Shown: positions 10,371 through 20,875 of the stretch, one piece after another
Numbering within the stretch: position 1 is the first letter of the stretch
Layout of the letters: every line of letters begins with the position of its first letter
Assembly (NCBI GenBank): GCA_021234155.1
Contig: JAJEKV010000003.1
Coordinates: 24,278,874-24,342,873, forward strand
Direction: 5' to 3'
DNA from: Isoetes taiwanensis
Taxonomy: Eukaryota; Streptophyta; Lycopodiopsida; Isoetales; Isoetaceae
DNA: 64,000 bases
Notes under the pieces: model-generated
What the model saw: only the letters and a program-made list of their open reading frames with translations
Told to the model about the DNA's origin: nothing
The model's database searches: none
Translations under genes and position numbers: made by a program

Positions 10371-11650
10371 GAGGGTTGGGATATCCAAAACCTCCTCCGG
10401 ATCAGGGGTGTGTTGCTTCAGAAGACTCACGTGAAAGACCTTGTGGATCTTCAAGCGGGGTGGCAAATCCAAGCGATATGCCTGCTCTCCAACACGTTCA
10501 GTAATCTTGAACGGCCCAGCCCATCTGGGTGCCAACTTCTTGCAGTTACCAATCTTGAGCTTGGCTTGTTTCACTTTAATCTTAAGCCAGACTGATTCGC
10601 CCACCTGGAAGACTCGTGGGGTTCTGTGTTTATCCGCTACACTCTTCTGGCGACTGCGTGCAGCTAGCAAGTAACCACGAACTTCTTCAACCAAAGCTTG
10701 CATTTCCAAAAGGAGTTGCTGAGAAACCTCCACTTTAGAAACAGGGTTGTGCCATGTGTCTGGAGTAAGACATTGGTAACAATAATTGATCATAAAGGGA
10801 GACATTTTGGAAGACTCCTGTTTCATGCTGTTATAGGCAAACTCTACCAGATAAATATAGTCAGCCCATTGTGACTGCTTACTTCACACATAACTTCGTA
10901 GCATATCCTCTATGATACGATTGGTACGTTCTGTCTGACCATCCGTCTGAGGATGATATGCTGTACTCATAGCCAGCTTGGTCTGGATAGTGGCGAAGAA
11001 ATCTTTCCAGAATGCACTTACAAATTTGGGATCCCTGTCGGATACAATAACTCTTGGCATTCCGTGCAACCTGAAAATTTCCTTTGCAAAAAGCAGGGCG
11101 GTGTCGAATGCGGTGTCGGTGGTACGACATGGCAAGAAATGAGCCATTTTCGACAATTTGTCGACCACAACCATTAATGCATCATATCCACGGAGAGTAC
11201 GTGGAAGGCCCACAATAAAATCCATGGTTATTACTTCCCACTTTGTGTTGGGCACGTCCAAAGGTTGCAACTCCCCTGGAACTCTTAATTGCTCCGCTTT
11301 GGTTTGTTGACACACTTGACACCGCTTAATGTATCTAGCAATATCCTTCTTCATCGAAGGCCAGAAATAACTGGATCGGATCTTGAAGTAGGTCTTCATA
11401 AAACCCGCATGTCCAGCTATAGGACTGTTGTGTGTGTCATGGAGAATCAACTTACGTACTCCCGAAGTCTCAGGTACACACAACTTATCCTTGTAATATA
11501 ACAAGTTGCCCTCTTTCTTATAGGAACGGAAAGCTTCCCGCTCTTTATCTGTACGGGCTTCCTTATTTAAGCTATCCCAACTATCACAGAACTCGGGATC
11601 TGTGGCCAAGGTCTGCTCTATTTGTTTCCCAAACTCACTAGTGAGTGTGG
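10239..11650 (-). pseudogene. Chromovirus integrase
   Basis: The minus frame shows the zinc-binding HHCC region (HDTHNSPIAGHAGFMKTYFK then CQVCQQTKAEQ) and the catalytic core with TMDFIVGLP, VSDRDPKF and AYHPQTDGQTERTNR, carrying the D, D and E residues. The C-terminal part (GESVWLKIK, LAPRWAGPFKI, HKVFHVSLLKQH) runs to about 10330. A TGA stop at about 10886-10884 splits the core from the C-terminal part in the same frame. The enzyme would insert the cDNA, but as written it is interrupted. Confidence 0.9.
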
Positions 11651-12260
11651 AAATTGCATTACAATGGGTCCGGGTTACCAAGGGATGGCGTGACAACGCA
11701 TCCGCAACCACATTGTGCTTCCCAGGCTTATACATAATCTCGAAATCATACTCCTCCAAAAATTCCATCCATCTTCTCTGACGGAGGTTGAGATTCGGCT
11801 GGGTGGTTAAATAACGTAGACTCTGATGATCCGTATCCAACTGAAATCTTCTACCAAGAAGGTAGTGTCTCCAAATACGCAGAGCGGACAACCGCTAACA
11901 ATTCCTCGATCATGGGTAGGGTATCATTTGTTCAAGATCGTTCATCTTCTTTGAATCATATGCAATAACTCTCCCCTCCTGCATTAGGACTCCACCGGTA
12001 GCAATCTTACTAGCATCGGTTGCCACTAGTTTATCCTTTTCAGGATCAGGCAATGTGAGGACTGGTGTAGACGTTAAAGCATCCTTAAGCTTCTGGAAAC
12101 CTACTTGGACTTTTGCTTTCCAATGTTCCATCCAATCCTTCACCTTCTCGCGTTTTGTGAGATCAGTAAGAGGTGCGGCAATTGTTGCAAAATCCTTAAC
12201 AAATTTCCGATAATATCCTGCCAGTCCCAAGAAACTTCGGACCTCCTCGAGACATTACCG
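11650..12260 (-). pseudogene. Chromovirus RNase H
   Basis: Minus frames show the RT connection (GLAGYYRKFVKDF, APLTDLTK), the RNase H start VATDAS with GGVLMQ, then RIWRHYLLGRRF, TDHQSLRYL, the RQRRWMEFLEEYDFEI segment and PGKHNVVADALSRH. Shifts near 12250 and 11905 break the frame. Confidence 0.88.
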
Positions 12261-12289
12261 GAATAGGCCAATCCTTTATCGCTTCTATC

Positions 12290-13070
12290 TTTCTTTGGAT
12301 CAAGTAGCAATTCCCTCTGCCGAAATGATGTGGCCCAAGTAATCGACCTTTGGAGTGGCAAACTTGCACTTAGAAAACTTGGCAAAGAGCTGATGACGTC
12401 TTAGCTTTTGCAAGGCCAACCGAAGATGGTTCTCATGGTGCTCTAAAGTTTTACTATAGATGAGAATGTCGTCAAAGAAAATAACAACAAAATCATCCAA
12501 GTATTGGCGGAAGACGTCATTCATCAGTCGCATGAAAGTGACAGGAGCATTAGTTAACCCAAAAGGCATAACGGTGAACTCATAATGCCCATATCTAGTG
12601 CGAAAAGCAGACTTATAGATGTCCTCCTCCTTTATTCTTATCTGATGGTATCCGGAGCGTAAATCTATCTTTGAAAAATATTTGGCACCTTGCAACTGGT
12701 CCATCAGATCATCGGCCCTAGGCAAAGCATAACGATTCTTGATGGTATGCTTATTGAGCTGCCTATAATCAATACACATCCTCAAGGAGCCATCCTTTTT
12801 CTTAACAAAAAGGATAGGGGCAAAAAAAAAAGGCGAGACACTAGGCGAATGAAACCTAGGTTTAATAACCCGAAGTTGCTTCTTAAGCTCTGCCAACTCT
12901 GGAGGACTCATTCGGTACGGGGCCTTGCTGGTAGGCTTAGTACCTGGTTCTAGAGCTATCTCACATTCTACCCCTCTAAAAGGAGGAAGTTTCTGAATCT
13001 CATCTGGGAAGAGGTCGCTGAATTCTCGCAGAAGACTAGCAATCCCCTTAGGCAAGGTATCGATTACACC
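12290..13070 (-). pseudogene. Chromovirus reverse transcriptase
   Basis: The minus frame 13055-12300 contains [60 protein letters not shown] and the active site FFDDILIYS, then YLGHIIS. All core RT blocks are present. Upstream, the stretch between the gag stop (13122) and the RT frame contains SVERDAKRK in another frame, so indels separate it from gag. A further shift occurs near 12300. Confidence 0.92.
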
Positions 13071-13121
13071 TTACGTTTAGCATCCCTCTCAACCGAGGCA
13101 AGTCTAATGACGCAGAGGAGC

Positions 13122-14912
13122 TTATCCTTGCATTATAGCTTTTTTAAGCGCCACGATTGACATAGACTGCATAATAGGGTTGAAGGGATCACCTTTTATA
13201 GTCACGCGAGCTCCATTGGCGGCGTTGAAGGTAACCTCCCGTTTCTCGCAGTCTATGTTGGCCTTCGCAGATGCCAAAAATTCCATACCAACAATAAGAT
13301 CATATTTGCCAATATCCATTAGCTCGGCACCCAATGCAACTGGTGCACCTGGCAACTGCATCTTAAGGTTTATGCGGCGGCCATGGGTGTGTCTGATCTT
13401 ACCACTGGCTAAAGTAACTGGCTTTGGTCGGGATCTCAACGTTTCCAGCTGCAAAACCTGGGCCATTCTAGGAGAAGCAAAATTATGTGTACTTCCTGTA
13501 TCCATCAAAATTATGAAAGGCTTACTGTCTACTTGGCCTATAGTGGAAATAACAGAAGGCTGGCTTTCAGCATTGCCAGTCTCAATGGCAGCAAGGATAT
13601 GAGACGCACCGTGAATGTACTCGGGAGCCTTGTCCTCGACAGGTAATGTAGATTCGAGATCGTCCCAATCGAGATCGGCCATGGCCAGCTGGGCAGTCTG
13701 CGTGACGTAAGGGCAATTCTGCATGTAGTGCCCTGGTCGCATACACCTGTAACATGCCTTATCTCTACGCAACTGATCTCGGGCGTCTTTGGGAATAGAC
13801 TGTAAGAGATTCCGAACTTCCTTGCTGACATTATTCGGCTTGTCGGGCATGTTGAAGGTGACTTTCTTTTCCGGGCGGCCGTAAGAGTTTTGCTGAGAGG
13901 GCCCCGGACTTGGTGAGCGGGGTTTGTAAGGTGTGGACGGCCGCGGCTGCGAATAAGGAGCAGGACGCGGATACTGATTCCTTGGTGTGTCCTCCTCGAG
14001 GCTTAATGCTTTAGCCTCAGCTTCCGCAACTGACTTGGGGTCTATAGCCTTAACCATCCGTTTAATGGATGGGGCCAACCCTTCAATGTAGCCTTCCACT
14101 GCCCTCTTTTCATTCATCCCTGGTACGTACAGCCTAAGGCGCATGAACTCATCAGTATATGCCTGAACTGACATACCCTTCTGCTCTAGCCTATAAAAGG
14201 TCTGGATCTGTTGGCATTTGTGCGCACGGGGCACATAATGCGACTTAAAAGCCTTGGCAAACTTCTTGAACTTGCACCTGCTTCGGTCCAGGTGCTTAGC
14301 TCTAGCATAGCCCTTCCACCAAATGCGGGCAGCTCCTGTAAGGTTTGTAGTGGCAACCTTTCCTGTATCCTTTTCAGTCATTCCATAGGATTTCCCGAAC
14401 TCCTTCATCTCGTCGAGCCAGGACTCTGCATTCAGCCCCCCTCTAGCTTTTCCATCAAATTGGGCCAATTTTCTATTCTTCCAGATGCTGGTTATGGCTG
14501 TGTCCACTGTCTTTCGGTACTCTTTGTCTCGACGATGTGCACGGCCATCGGATGACATAGACGACTCCGAGGACTCAGAAGTTGGTGACTGAGATGACGT
14601 GGTACTGTCCCTAGAAGAAGCACGATGACGTTTGGAACGGTGCCTCTTCGGTACGGGTGCAGGACTGGATTCAGGCACCGAAGGCTGCTGTGGTGGTGGG
14701 CTTGGCGGTGACGGAGGTAACTCCGGTCCATCCTCGGGGACATGCTGCGGTGGGTTGGTGTTCAGCACGTAAGTTTGCAACTCAACTAGTTGCCTTTTCA
14801 TTAGCAGGAGTTCCTGCTCAGGAGTTAACCGGCTGGCATTTGAGGGTGTCTGCCAAGCGGCATTGCGCGCACCGTCTATATTGAGCATAAGAAGATATAA
14901 GCGGAGTTGCAT
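13122..14912 (-). CDS. gag: Chromovirus Gag-protease
   Basis: Open for 596 codons from ATG at 14912. N-terminal proline/serine-rich region, then a Retrotrans_gag domain (WLDEMKEFGKSYG, LTGAARIWWKGYA, FKSHYVPRAHKCQQI, VQAYTDEFMRLRLYVPGM, VEGYIEGLAPSI). Then a CCHC zinc knuckle CYRCMRPGHYMQNC and an aspartic protease with the ILMDTGSTHNFAS active site and the closing DLIVGMEFL block. Gag packages element RNA and the protease matures the polyprotein. The frame ends at TAA 13124-13122, where a functional copy would be expected to continue into RT. Confidence 0.93.
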   Translation of the reverse strand: MQLRLYLLMLNIDGARNAAWQTPSNASRLTPEQELLLMKRQLVELQTYVLNTNPPQHVPEDGPELPPSPPSPPPQQPSVPESSPAPVPKRHRSKRHRASSRDSTTSSQSPTSESSESSMSSDGRAHRRDKEYRKTVDTAITSIWKNRKLAQFDGKARGGLNAESWLDEMKEFGKSYGMTEKDTGKVATTNLTGAARIWWKGYARAKHLDRSRCKFKKFAKAFKSHYVPRAHKCQQIQTFYRLEQKGMSVQAYTDEFMRLRLYVPGMNEKRAVEGYIEGLAPSIKRMVKAIDPKSVAEAEAKALSLEEDTPRNQYPRPAPYSQPRPSTPYKPRSPSPGPSQQNSYGRPEKKVTFNMPDKPNNVSKEVRNLLQSIPKDARDQLRRDKACYRCMRPGHYMQNCPYVTQTAQLAMADLDWDDLESTLPVEDKAPEYIHGASHILAAIETGNAESQPSVISTIGQVDSKPFIILMDTGSTHNFASPRMAQVLQLETLRSRPKPVTLASGKIRHTHGRRINLKMQLPGAPVALGAELMDIGKYDLIVGMEFLASAKANIDCEKREVTFNAANGARVTIKGDPFNPIMQSMSIVALKKAIMQG

Positions 14913-15172
14913 CAAGTCTCACAAGAAGAGAACAACATCAAGTCCCATAACAAGATCATTTGTGTAGTATCGAAGAAAGAGTGAATACAAAAAGATAAGA
15001 GAAAAGTTTTCAATTAAAAGTCAAAACACTGTTACATTAGACAAAAGTTCACTCCGAAAGTAGTTGTCACTCCAAATTATACAGTACACACCTAGATTTT
15101 TTTTTTATACATGTGGTTTACTTCTCTAGCCACACTGAAACATAGCAACACAAAAACTGAGGAGGTCCCGGC
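14913..15172 (-). other. Spacer between ORF3 and gag in the chromovirus
   Basis: AT-rich, no open frame; probably the untranslated leader of gag. Confidence 0.5.
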
Positions 15173-15697
15173 CTAGGGGTTCACGAAAGGGTACATAATA
15201 GAATAGCGAACACTTTCACGTACAGCTCGGATGAGCTTGTAACGTGCCCAGGCTTGGACGATCACAGGCTGATAATCCCATGTGGGGCTGATAATGAGAA
15301 GGTTGAAAAACCTCCTTAATGCATAGAACAATTGCCATAGATGGTCGTTGGAATCCTCGAAAGCTTCGTGCCTGGACATACTCCAATAATCCCATGTGCG
15401 GCGAAGGGTCTGTTTTAGGTCGTCGAAGGCGCGTTCTCGGAGGATAGTAACTACCTCCATGCCCTTGTCAGGATCATAAGGCTCTTGCGGCTCTTCGGGT
15501 TCATCCATCTCATCGACACCCTCTCGTTCCAGGTATTCTCCATATCTCTGGCCATAATCTTGTTCAGGAGGTCCCTGGTCGTCCATTCTTATCAGGTCAG
15601 TGATTCTGTCCTCGTACTCCTCAAGTGTTTCCTCTGCAAGATGACAGGAATAAATATATCGTACCAAAGAATTCCAAGAGATATAATGATGCAACAT
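15173..15697 (-). CDS. Chromovirus extra ORF3, unknown function
   Basis: 174-codon frame from ATG 15697. From residue 20 it is strongly acidic (EETLEEYEDRITDLIRMDD, EGVDEMDEPEEPQEPYDPD), then mixed with many tryptophans and aromatics (RTWDYWSMSRHEAF, WQLFYALRRFFNLL). On the minus strand CATCTTGCAG precedes the AGGAAACAC codons near 15636, a plausible splice acceptor, so ORF3 may be a spliced continuation of ORF2 and its own first 20 codons may be intron. I recognise no family. Confidence 0.5.
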   Translation of the reverse strand: MLHHYISWNSLVRYIYSCHLAEETLEEYEDRITDLIRMDDQGPPEQDYGQRYGEYLEREGVDEMDEPEEPQEPYDPDKGMEVVTILRERAFDDLKQTLRRTWDYWSMSRHEAFEDSNDHLWQLFYALRRFFNLLIISPTWDYQPVIVQAWARYKLIRAVRESVRYSIMYPFVNP

Positions 15698-15855
15698 GGA
15701 AGAGACCCATTCAAAATTCTATTGGCATTATGTATTGATTGGTACAATAGACAGTAATCATAAAGGATAACACCTCACGAGTGATAACCATGGCTTAGAC
15801 ATTGCCAATGAAAATTTTACAGCTATTTCAAATGCAAGATACATAATACAATTAT

Positions 15856-16884
15856 TTAAAAGCTAGGTCCCTCATCTTCGTCCATTGGCTGAGGTGGTGG
15901 ACGGTAGCGCATCAATGTGGCGCTGGGACTAGCAGAGAGGGCGGCTCGAGCTGCTGCCTCTGGTGGCAAGCAAGTAGCCAAAGGTGCCGCCACAAGGAGG
16001 CGCATGTTAGTGCAGCCCGCCACGTCCCCCAACGCTGCTATGGCCAAATCCCTACGGACCAAGGTAATGATGGTGACGTGATAGTCAATCTTCTTATGGC
16101 CCGCTGAAGTGGATATGGCCCGTAGCACCCACCAAGAAGCTTCAGAAGAAGGGCCTAGATTCTTGGAGAAAAATAATACCTCTCCTTGGCGGAAGGCTGA
16201 GAGAAAGAATCGGGCCACATGGTTGCCCATTGCCCTAACCTGAGGGTCTGTGGAGGTCTCCGCTTCTTTCTCCAAGTTGACGGGGATCCTCTCCTCCTCT
16301 TCTTCTTCCCTATCATCATTAAGGCTGCCCTTGGCGTCCCAAAGGTCTTCCTCTCCCGGATCCACCTCCTCCATGGTGATTTGCAAAGGCGGGTCCGAAA
16401 GAGTAGGCCGTGTCTGGGCCACAAAATGCTCTTCTGGAGGCTGGGGTGTGTCAGTTAACAAGAACTGGCGAAGTGACAAAAGAGTCTCAACGGGCTCTTG
16501 CTCTTCAGCCTGATATGCCAATAGGTTCTCTACTTGTGCGGGTTGCACAACCGGCGTGGTGAAGTCGATGAAGTCATCTTGGCAATACTCCGCAAGATCA
16601 TAGAGAACCTCTATCTTTTTGCGGCGGATCCCAGTAAGCACGCGGTAGGCCCACATGATATCCTCAAAAATCAGGTACTCTTGGTTATTCAAGAGTACCG
16701 TAGGAAGGAGGTTTAGCCCTTCGAGCTTGAGGGCTTTCTGTCGGCTGGCAGGGGCTTCAGTGGCAAGTTCCCTCCACCTTACAAAATCCTGCTCGTTGAC
16801 GACTTCGTCATCCTCTGGGTCAGGAGGTAGAGGCGTGGAAGAACGCTCAGCAGGAATCTCCTCATCCTCTATGTACTGGTCCAT
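15856..16884 (-). CDS. Chromovirus extra ORF2, unknown function
   Basis: 342 codons from ATG at 16884 ([16 protein letters not shown]). The ATG overlaps the ORF1 stop (16871-16869) in a different frame, a 16-base overlap suggesting either coupled translation or a frameshifted single ORF. The protein is acidic overall, with a DDREEEEEE run and an alanine-rich C-terminus ending DEDEGPSF. No known domain recognised. It sits between the histone-bearing ORF1 and gag. Confidence 0.55.
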   Translation of the reverse strand: MDQYIEDEEIPAERSSTPLPPDPEDDEVVNEQDFVRWRELATEAPASRQKALKLEGLNLLPTVLLNNQEYLIFEDIMWAYRVLTGIRRKKIEVLYDLAEYCQDDFIDFTTPVVQPAQVENLLAYQAEEQEPVETLLSLRQFLLTDTPQPPEEHFVAQTRPTLSDPPLQITMEEVDPGEEDLWDAKGSLNDDREEEEEERIPVNLEKEAETSTDPQVRAMGNHVARFFLSAFRQGEVLFFSKNLGPSSEASWWVLRAISTSAGHKKIDYHVTIITLVRRDLAIAALGDVAGCTNMRLLVAAPLATCLPPEAAARAALSASPSATLMRYRPPPQPMDEDEGPSF

Positions 16885-18569
16885 AATGATGCCAGTGCGA
16901 ATCGGGCCTCGAAACAAGTTTCGCGATCTATTGTGACAATAGGGAGGTCGGTCCCTCGTCGTCTGATGCCTTTGATGACATTGCGGCTATGCTCATCACC
17001 CCCTAGCATCTGGTGCAGGGTGTGAAAATCCAAATAGAGCCGCTCATCGTCCTCATTGTAAACGCATGCAGGTACAATCTCCTCACAATAGAACTGGAGA
17101 AAAGTAGCATAATCTGGATGGTCCTGCATGTTGGAGATAAGGTCTACCTGCTGGAGCAGGTAGGGGTGGAGAAGATCAAAGGGAACCGCAGGGTCCCAAT
17201 GCTCTCCATCCAAATACCACTGCTGCAAGGTTGGGCAAGCCATGAGGGTTGAAGGCGCGAAGGAGGAGGGAAGGAGGCGCTGAAGCAAGAAGGAAAAATG
17301 AAACCCTAATGGCCAAAAAAGGGGTTTTATACTTTTTGGCACGTTTTCCCAAGATTCGCTCAAAATCTCGATGAGGTAAGCCTCGGCAGCCTCCTGCAAG
17401 GCGAGGATCGCAAAAGCTTGAAACCTTAGGTCGGTTTTAAACTCCTGGGCGATCTCCCGTACAAGCCGCTGGAAGGGGAGCCGACGAATCAATGGCTCGG
17501 TAGACTTCTGATACTTACGTATCTCCCGAAGTGCTACCGTGCCCGGCCGATACCTATGGGGCTTCCGCGGCTTAAGGGTCGCCTTAAGCGACGGAATGGA
17601 TTTCCCGCCGGTTGAAGGATGCTTTGTCCGCTGAACGATCTGGTCCCGTCTCTGAGCCGATGTGTTCTTGGCGATTGTTGCATCCTGCTGCAGTCGGGTC
17701 TTATAGTGCACCCCACTCTTAACAGGTTTGGACTTCGTTCTCTTCAATCTCCGGTTACCCTGCCCGTACGGCTGCTGTGGGTCTGCCGGCTGGTTCACGT
17801 CGACAGGGTTTTCCTGAGGGTTAACGTTCTGGGTCACACCTATGTCCTGCTGGTCAACCTGATGGTGATCTTGCTGGCCCCCCTCTTGATTCCCGCTCTG
17901 ATGGCTATGAAGGTCCTCCCCTTCCTCCTGGAGCCGCTCTCGCTCTTCATTCTTGGCCTCTTTGTCCAGACGCATTTGTATGCGCCGAGCAATCTCAGTA
18001 TGGTACCTGTCCGGCCGTGCTCGCATGTCCTCCTGCACGGATTCCAGGTGGCCTTGACTAAACCTTGGCGGGACATTTTCAAAGATGAAGCTGTTAAGAT
18101 CTTCATTCCAAGAGAAGGTAGGAAGATTAAAGTATTCTCGGTACGTAAGTATACGACCTTTCCCCAAGTAATAAAAACGTTCCCTTCTTATGTCTGGTGG
18201 AGCACTGGCTATCTGGTGCAAGTCTTCCACTCTCGCAAGATGCATGATCCTCTGGGCTTCATTCCGCACAAGCTCGGCAGGGTCGTCATCTGGTCCTGGC
18301 GAGGGATAAAACTTAACCACAGCCCATGCACGGTCCGGCTGCTCCACGAGAGTGTAGTCCTGACCGGCTTCATTCAACTTGAGAAGGAAGCGCTCGTTGA
18401 AGTGGAAGATAGGGTAGGGGACTCTTCGGCCCTCGACAAAATGCTTGACGAAGAGATCAAGAATGGTATCTATCAAAGGGTCTTCGTCGGCAAGATGCTC
18501 GACTAGCACGGCAAATAGCTGGAATACGCTTAACTTCTTCAAGTCCATGGTTAGCTTGAAGCGCGACAT
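16869..18569 (-). CDS. Chromovirus extra ORF1 carrying a histone H3 core domain
   Basis: 566 codons from the first ATG at 18569 ([14 protein letters not shown]); the frame is open further upstream but without an ATG. Residues 1-230 are an unrecognised, partly charged region. Residues 230-310 are glutamine/histidine-rich, then basic ([15 protein letters not shown]). Residues about 314-400 are an H3-like domain: [10 protein letters not shown], then [40 protein letters not shown] and [11 protein letters not shown]. The final third (from M443, ATG 17243) is unrelated to H3 and unrecognised. This lies between the primer-binding site and gag on the same strand as gag-pol, so it belongs to the retroelement and not to a host locus. 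Role unknown; chromatin targeting or nucleosome mimicry is inference. Confidence 0.85.
   Translation of the reverse strand: MSRFKLTMDLKKLSVFQLFAVLVEHLADEDPLIDTILDLFVKHFVEGRRVPYPIFHFNERFLLKLNEAGQDYTLVEQPDRAWAVVKFYPSPGPDDDPAELVRNEAQRIMHLARVEDLHQIASAPPDIRRERFYYLGKGRILTYREYFNLPTFSWNEDLNSFIFENVPPRFSQGHLESVQEDMRARPDRYHTEIARRIQMRLDKEAKNEERERLQEEGEDLHSHQSGNQEGGQQDHHQVDQQDIGVTQNVNPQENPVDVNQPADPQQPYGQGNRRLKRTKSKPVKSGVHYKTRLQQDATIAKNTSAQRRDQIVQRTKHPSTGGKSIPSLKATLKPRKPHRYRPGTVALREIRKYQKSTEPLIRRLPFQRLVREIAQEFKTDLRFQAFAILALQEAAEAYLIEILSESWENVPKSIKPLFWPLGFHFSFLLQRLLPSSFAPSTLMACPTLQQWYLDGEHWDPAVPFDLLHPYLLQQVDLISNMQDHPDYATFLQFYCEEIVPACVYNEDDERLYLDFHTLHQMLGGDEHSRNVIKGIRRRGTDLPIVTIDRETCFEARFALASLWTST
17243..17331 (-). 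promoter_or_regulatory. Possible internal TATA box and start codon after the H3 domain
   Basis: On the minus strand TATAAAA (17331-17325) is followed by a pyrimidine-rich, leader-like stretch (TAGGGTTTCATTTTTCC) and an ATG at 17243 beginning [13 protein letters not shown]. This looks like a core promoter plus 5' leader, although the H3 frame stays open through it. It may be a second transcription unit or a fossil junction between two captured pieces. Confidence 0.35.
17367..17632 (-). other. Histone H3 core domain within ORF1
   Basis: Minus-strand codons give the H3 tail start RTK, STGGK, and, after a shortened tail, an almost unchanged alphaN-alpha1-loop1-alpha2 core through EAAEAYL. By eye the 67-residue core differs from plant H3 at under about a dozen positions. 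Loop 1 (EFKTDLRF) has no insertion, unlike CenH3. The [11 protein letters not shown] segment is closer to H3.3-like than to H3.1-like sequence. The K9 and K27/K36 tail regions are deleted, and alpha3 plus the C-terminus (RVTIMPKD onward) are absent. Confidence 0.93.
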
Positions 18570-19229
18570 GGCTATACTAACAAAGAACAGCAAGGGAAGA
18601 AGAAGGCGAGGCGCTCGAACGAAGATGGGCAGGACTAAAGGGTAAGTAAGGGCGCTGAGGCGTAGAGCGGATGCAAGGGAGGCGTGGAGGTCAGCTATGG
18701 CGAGTTTGGAGCTCAAGTCCGGCGGCTATGGCGGAAAAAGACGCTCAGAGAAAGCACACGTCCGAAAATATGATTCAAAATTCAAATTTTAACTTTTAAC
18801 TTTTTATAAAAATTTTCAAAAAAATAATAATTTTTTTGTAAAAAATTTTAAACGGACGCGTATAAAAATACGCGCGACCGTATGGGGCGCTGCGTTGCTT
18901 ATACGGCTTTTATTTTTCAAAAGAAACACCTCTGAGTACAGCAGCGCCCCTTTTCATTTTTCGGCGGCCTGCTGTCTTTTTGACCTCGGGAGACGTGCCC
19001 CCTAGGGTATTTGGGAGGTGCCCGATCCATTGGAGCCATTTTCGCCTTCATCCGAGCTACCTACAAAAAGTTATAGCTCTTCGAAACTTGAGTCTTCCAG
19101 TCGCCCTAAACTTCTTAAAACTTGAGTCTTCCAGTCGCCTAAACTCTCTCTCCTGACTACCGAACTAGCGAGTTAGGGTTTGGTCAGTGCTATGATTTCG
19201 AGTAACCGAAATCACGGCTCTGATACCAC
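18570..19229 (-). other. Chromovirus 5' leader with primer-binding site
   Basis: The primer-binding site (19229-19218, TGGTATCAGAGC on the minus strand) abuts the 5' LTR. A 36-bp direct duplication around ACTTGAGTCTTCCAGTCGCC lies at 19083-19140. An AT-rich stretch with hairpin GCGTAT-AAAA-ATACGC is at 18857-18872. No ATG-initiated long frame. Confidence 0.7.
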
Positions 19230-20875
19230 TGTGACGCTCCCTGAACATATACGACCCTCGGACGTATACATACAGGGACTTTCCCCTCCCATGGCGACCA
19301 ACTCGCCACGAGCAGGGCCCTTCGTCTAACTCGGGCCATCTTTAATAAGACGCTCAAGTGAAGGACACAGAGTGGTCATTCGACCCACGCCTTCAATGGG
19401 GCTCCTACGTCGCGGAAGCGTGAATACAAGGGTTAGCACACAGCATAAATCACATATAAATAACCACCACGAAGGGTGGCGCATCCATCCAAATACCAAC
19501 GGCAGAGAATATGCATCTAAACCTAAGAAAACACCCCAAACCCCAGGTTCTACCCCGGCTCAGACTCCAGTGAGGGTTGACTGACGGCTAGGTCTCAAGA
19601 GCTCAGCAGACTGAATCTTGACATGGCGTTGGCTGGCATAGAACATTGGCTAGGGTTGTCCACTCCATCCGCCCCTCCTGTGCACACTTTGCAGATGAGT
19701 CGAGTTATGCTATGGCTTCGCTATAGCCTTCCGGAGACGCAGGCTCAAGGTATCACCCTGCTGAGCCTACTCCAGGGTTCATGACGCCCCGGTCCGATGA
19801 GGCAGGTCAGGGAAGCGTCCCCTTCCAGGATCACAGTGGTTCCATGGGTGGACTAGAGAATACGTGCCGCATCAGCGACCCCCGCATCCGTACCCGACTT
19901 ACTCACCCTAAATCTACTCAAAGTACAGGATGCCCCATGCGGGTCACACCTCAGTACCCAGGGAGTGTCAGACCCATACCCGGCCTGGATCGCGCCTAGC
20001 TCACTGGCCGGCTATTAGGCCTAGTCCCTTTGTAGGAGTCTCGGGGAGCCTTTTATGTTCGTGCAAGACCCCACCCCCGTTTCACCACTGTGTCCCTTGT
20101 TTGGTGCTAAGCCAATCCATAGCATCTATGACCCGGTGGTCTCTTGTACACAGGCCGCAATATTGGGATAATACAGGGCTCTATCTAGGAGCATACTACA
20201 ATATATGGGCTCAGAGGTCTCTACCCCCCCCCGTAATCCCCCATCTCTGGAGTGCTAACTAAGCAAAGAACTATCAATCCATCCTTTGGGAGCAAAACTC
20301 GAATCAAAATATAAAGAGAACTTACCTTTACAACCAAGGGTTAGTTCCTATCATCAAACACAGAGAGAACGTACAAACAACACAACCAGGAGCGTTACTC
20401 TAGAATTCACAAGCTACTCTAGCTACCCACCTGAATTCCGGCTTGACCCGTTATCGTTTGGGGCCTCCATCCTTCTGGACTCGATGCTCAACTCTGCTCA
20501 CACAGGTGCAAATACTGGAGTAAGGTGGCGCTCAGCTGGTCACAAGATAGGCGCTCAGCTCAGGTCGATTATGGTGGATATGGGGGTGGTGATCCACCTT
20601 GTGGGTCCAAAATAGCATTTACCATGCCGGCCAATCGAGTTTGGCCAGGTGGCGCCTTCCCAAAGGATAATTAGCTTAATTATCCTCTTTAAAATAATAA
20701 TCCCTTAAATATAGGTTATTATCTTTAACAATAGCTAATTTAATCCCTTTTAGGTCTACCCCCTATGTTACAATACCCCATGGTGGCGCACCTTTATCGG
20801 GTGACGGGTCAGTATGGCTATAGGTATACCGTATAAATACCTTACATATACCGTATAAATACATGGAACGTCACA
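19230..20875 (-). repeat. 5' LTR of the chromovirus
   Basis: 1646 bp, TGTGACGC to GTCACA; uninterrupted sister of 5659-9506. It documents the target site that the hAT-like element later used in the other LTR. Confidence 0.95.

Noticed and set aside
17367-17632. Possibility that the H3 match is a centromeric CenH3 or a free host H3 gene
   Set aside because: Loop 1 is of normal H3 length, unlike CenH3. It is fused in frame to long unrelated sequence and enclosed by LTRs on the strand of gag-pol, so it is not a host locus.
17619-18506. Long plus-strand frame of 295 codons
   Set aside because: It lies antisense to ORF1 of the chromovirus, whose minus-strand translation contains a recognisable H3 domain; the plus frame shows none.
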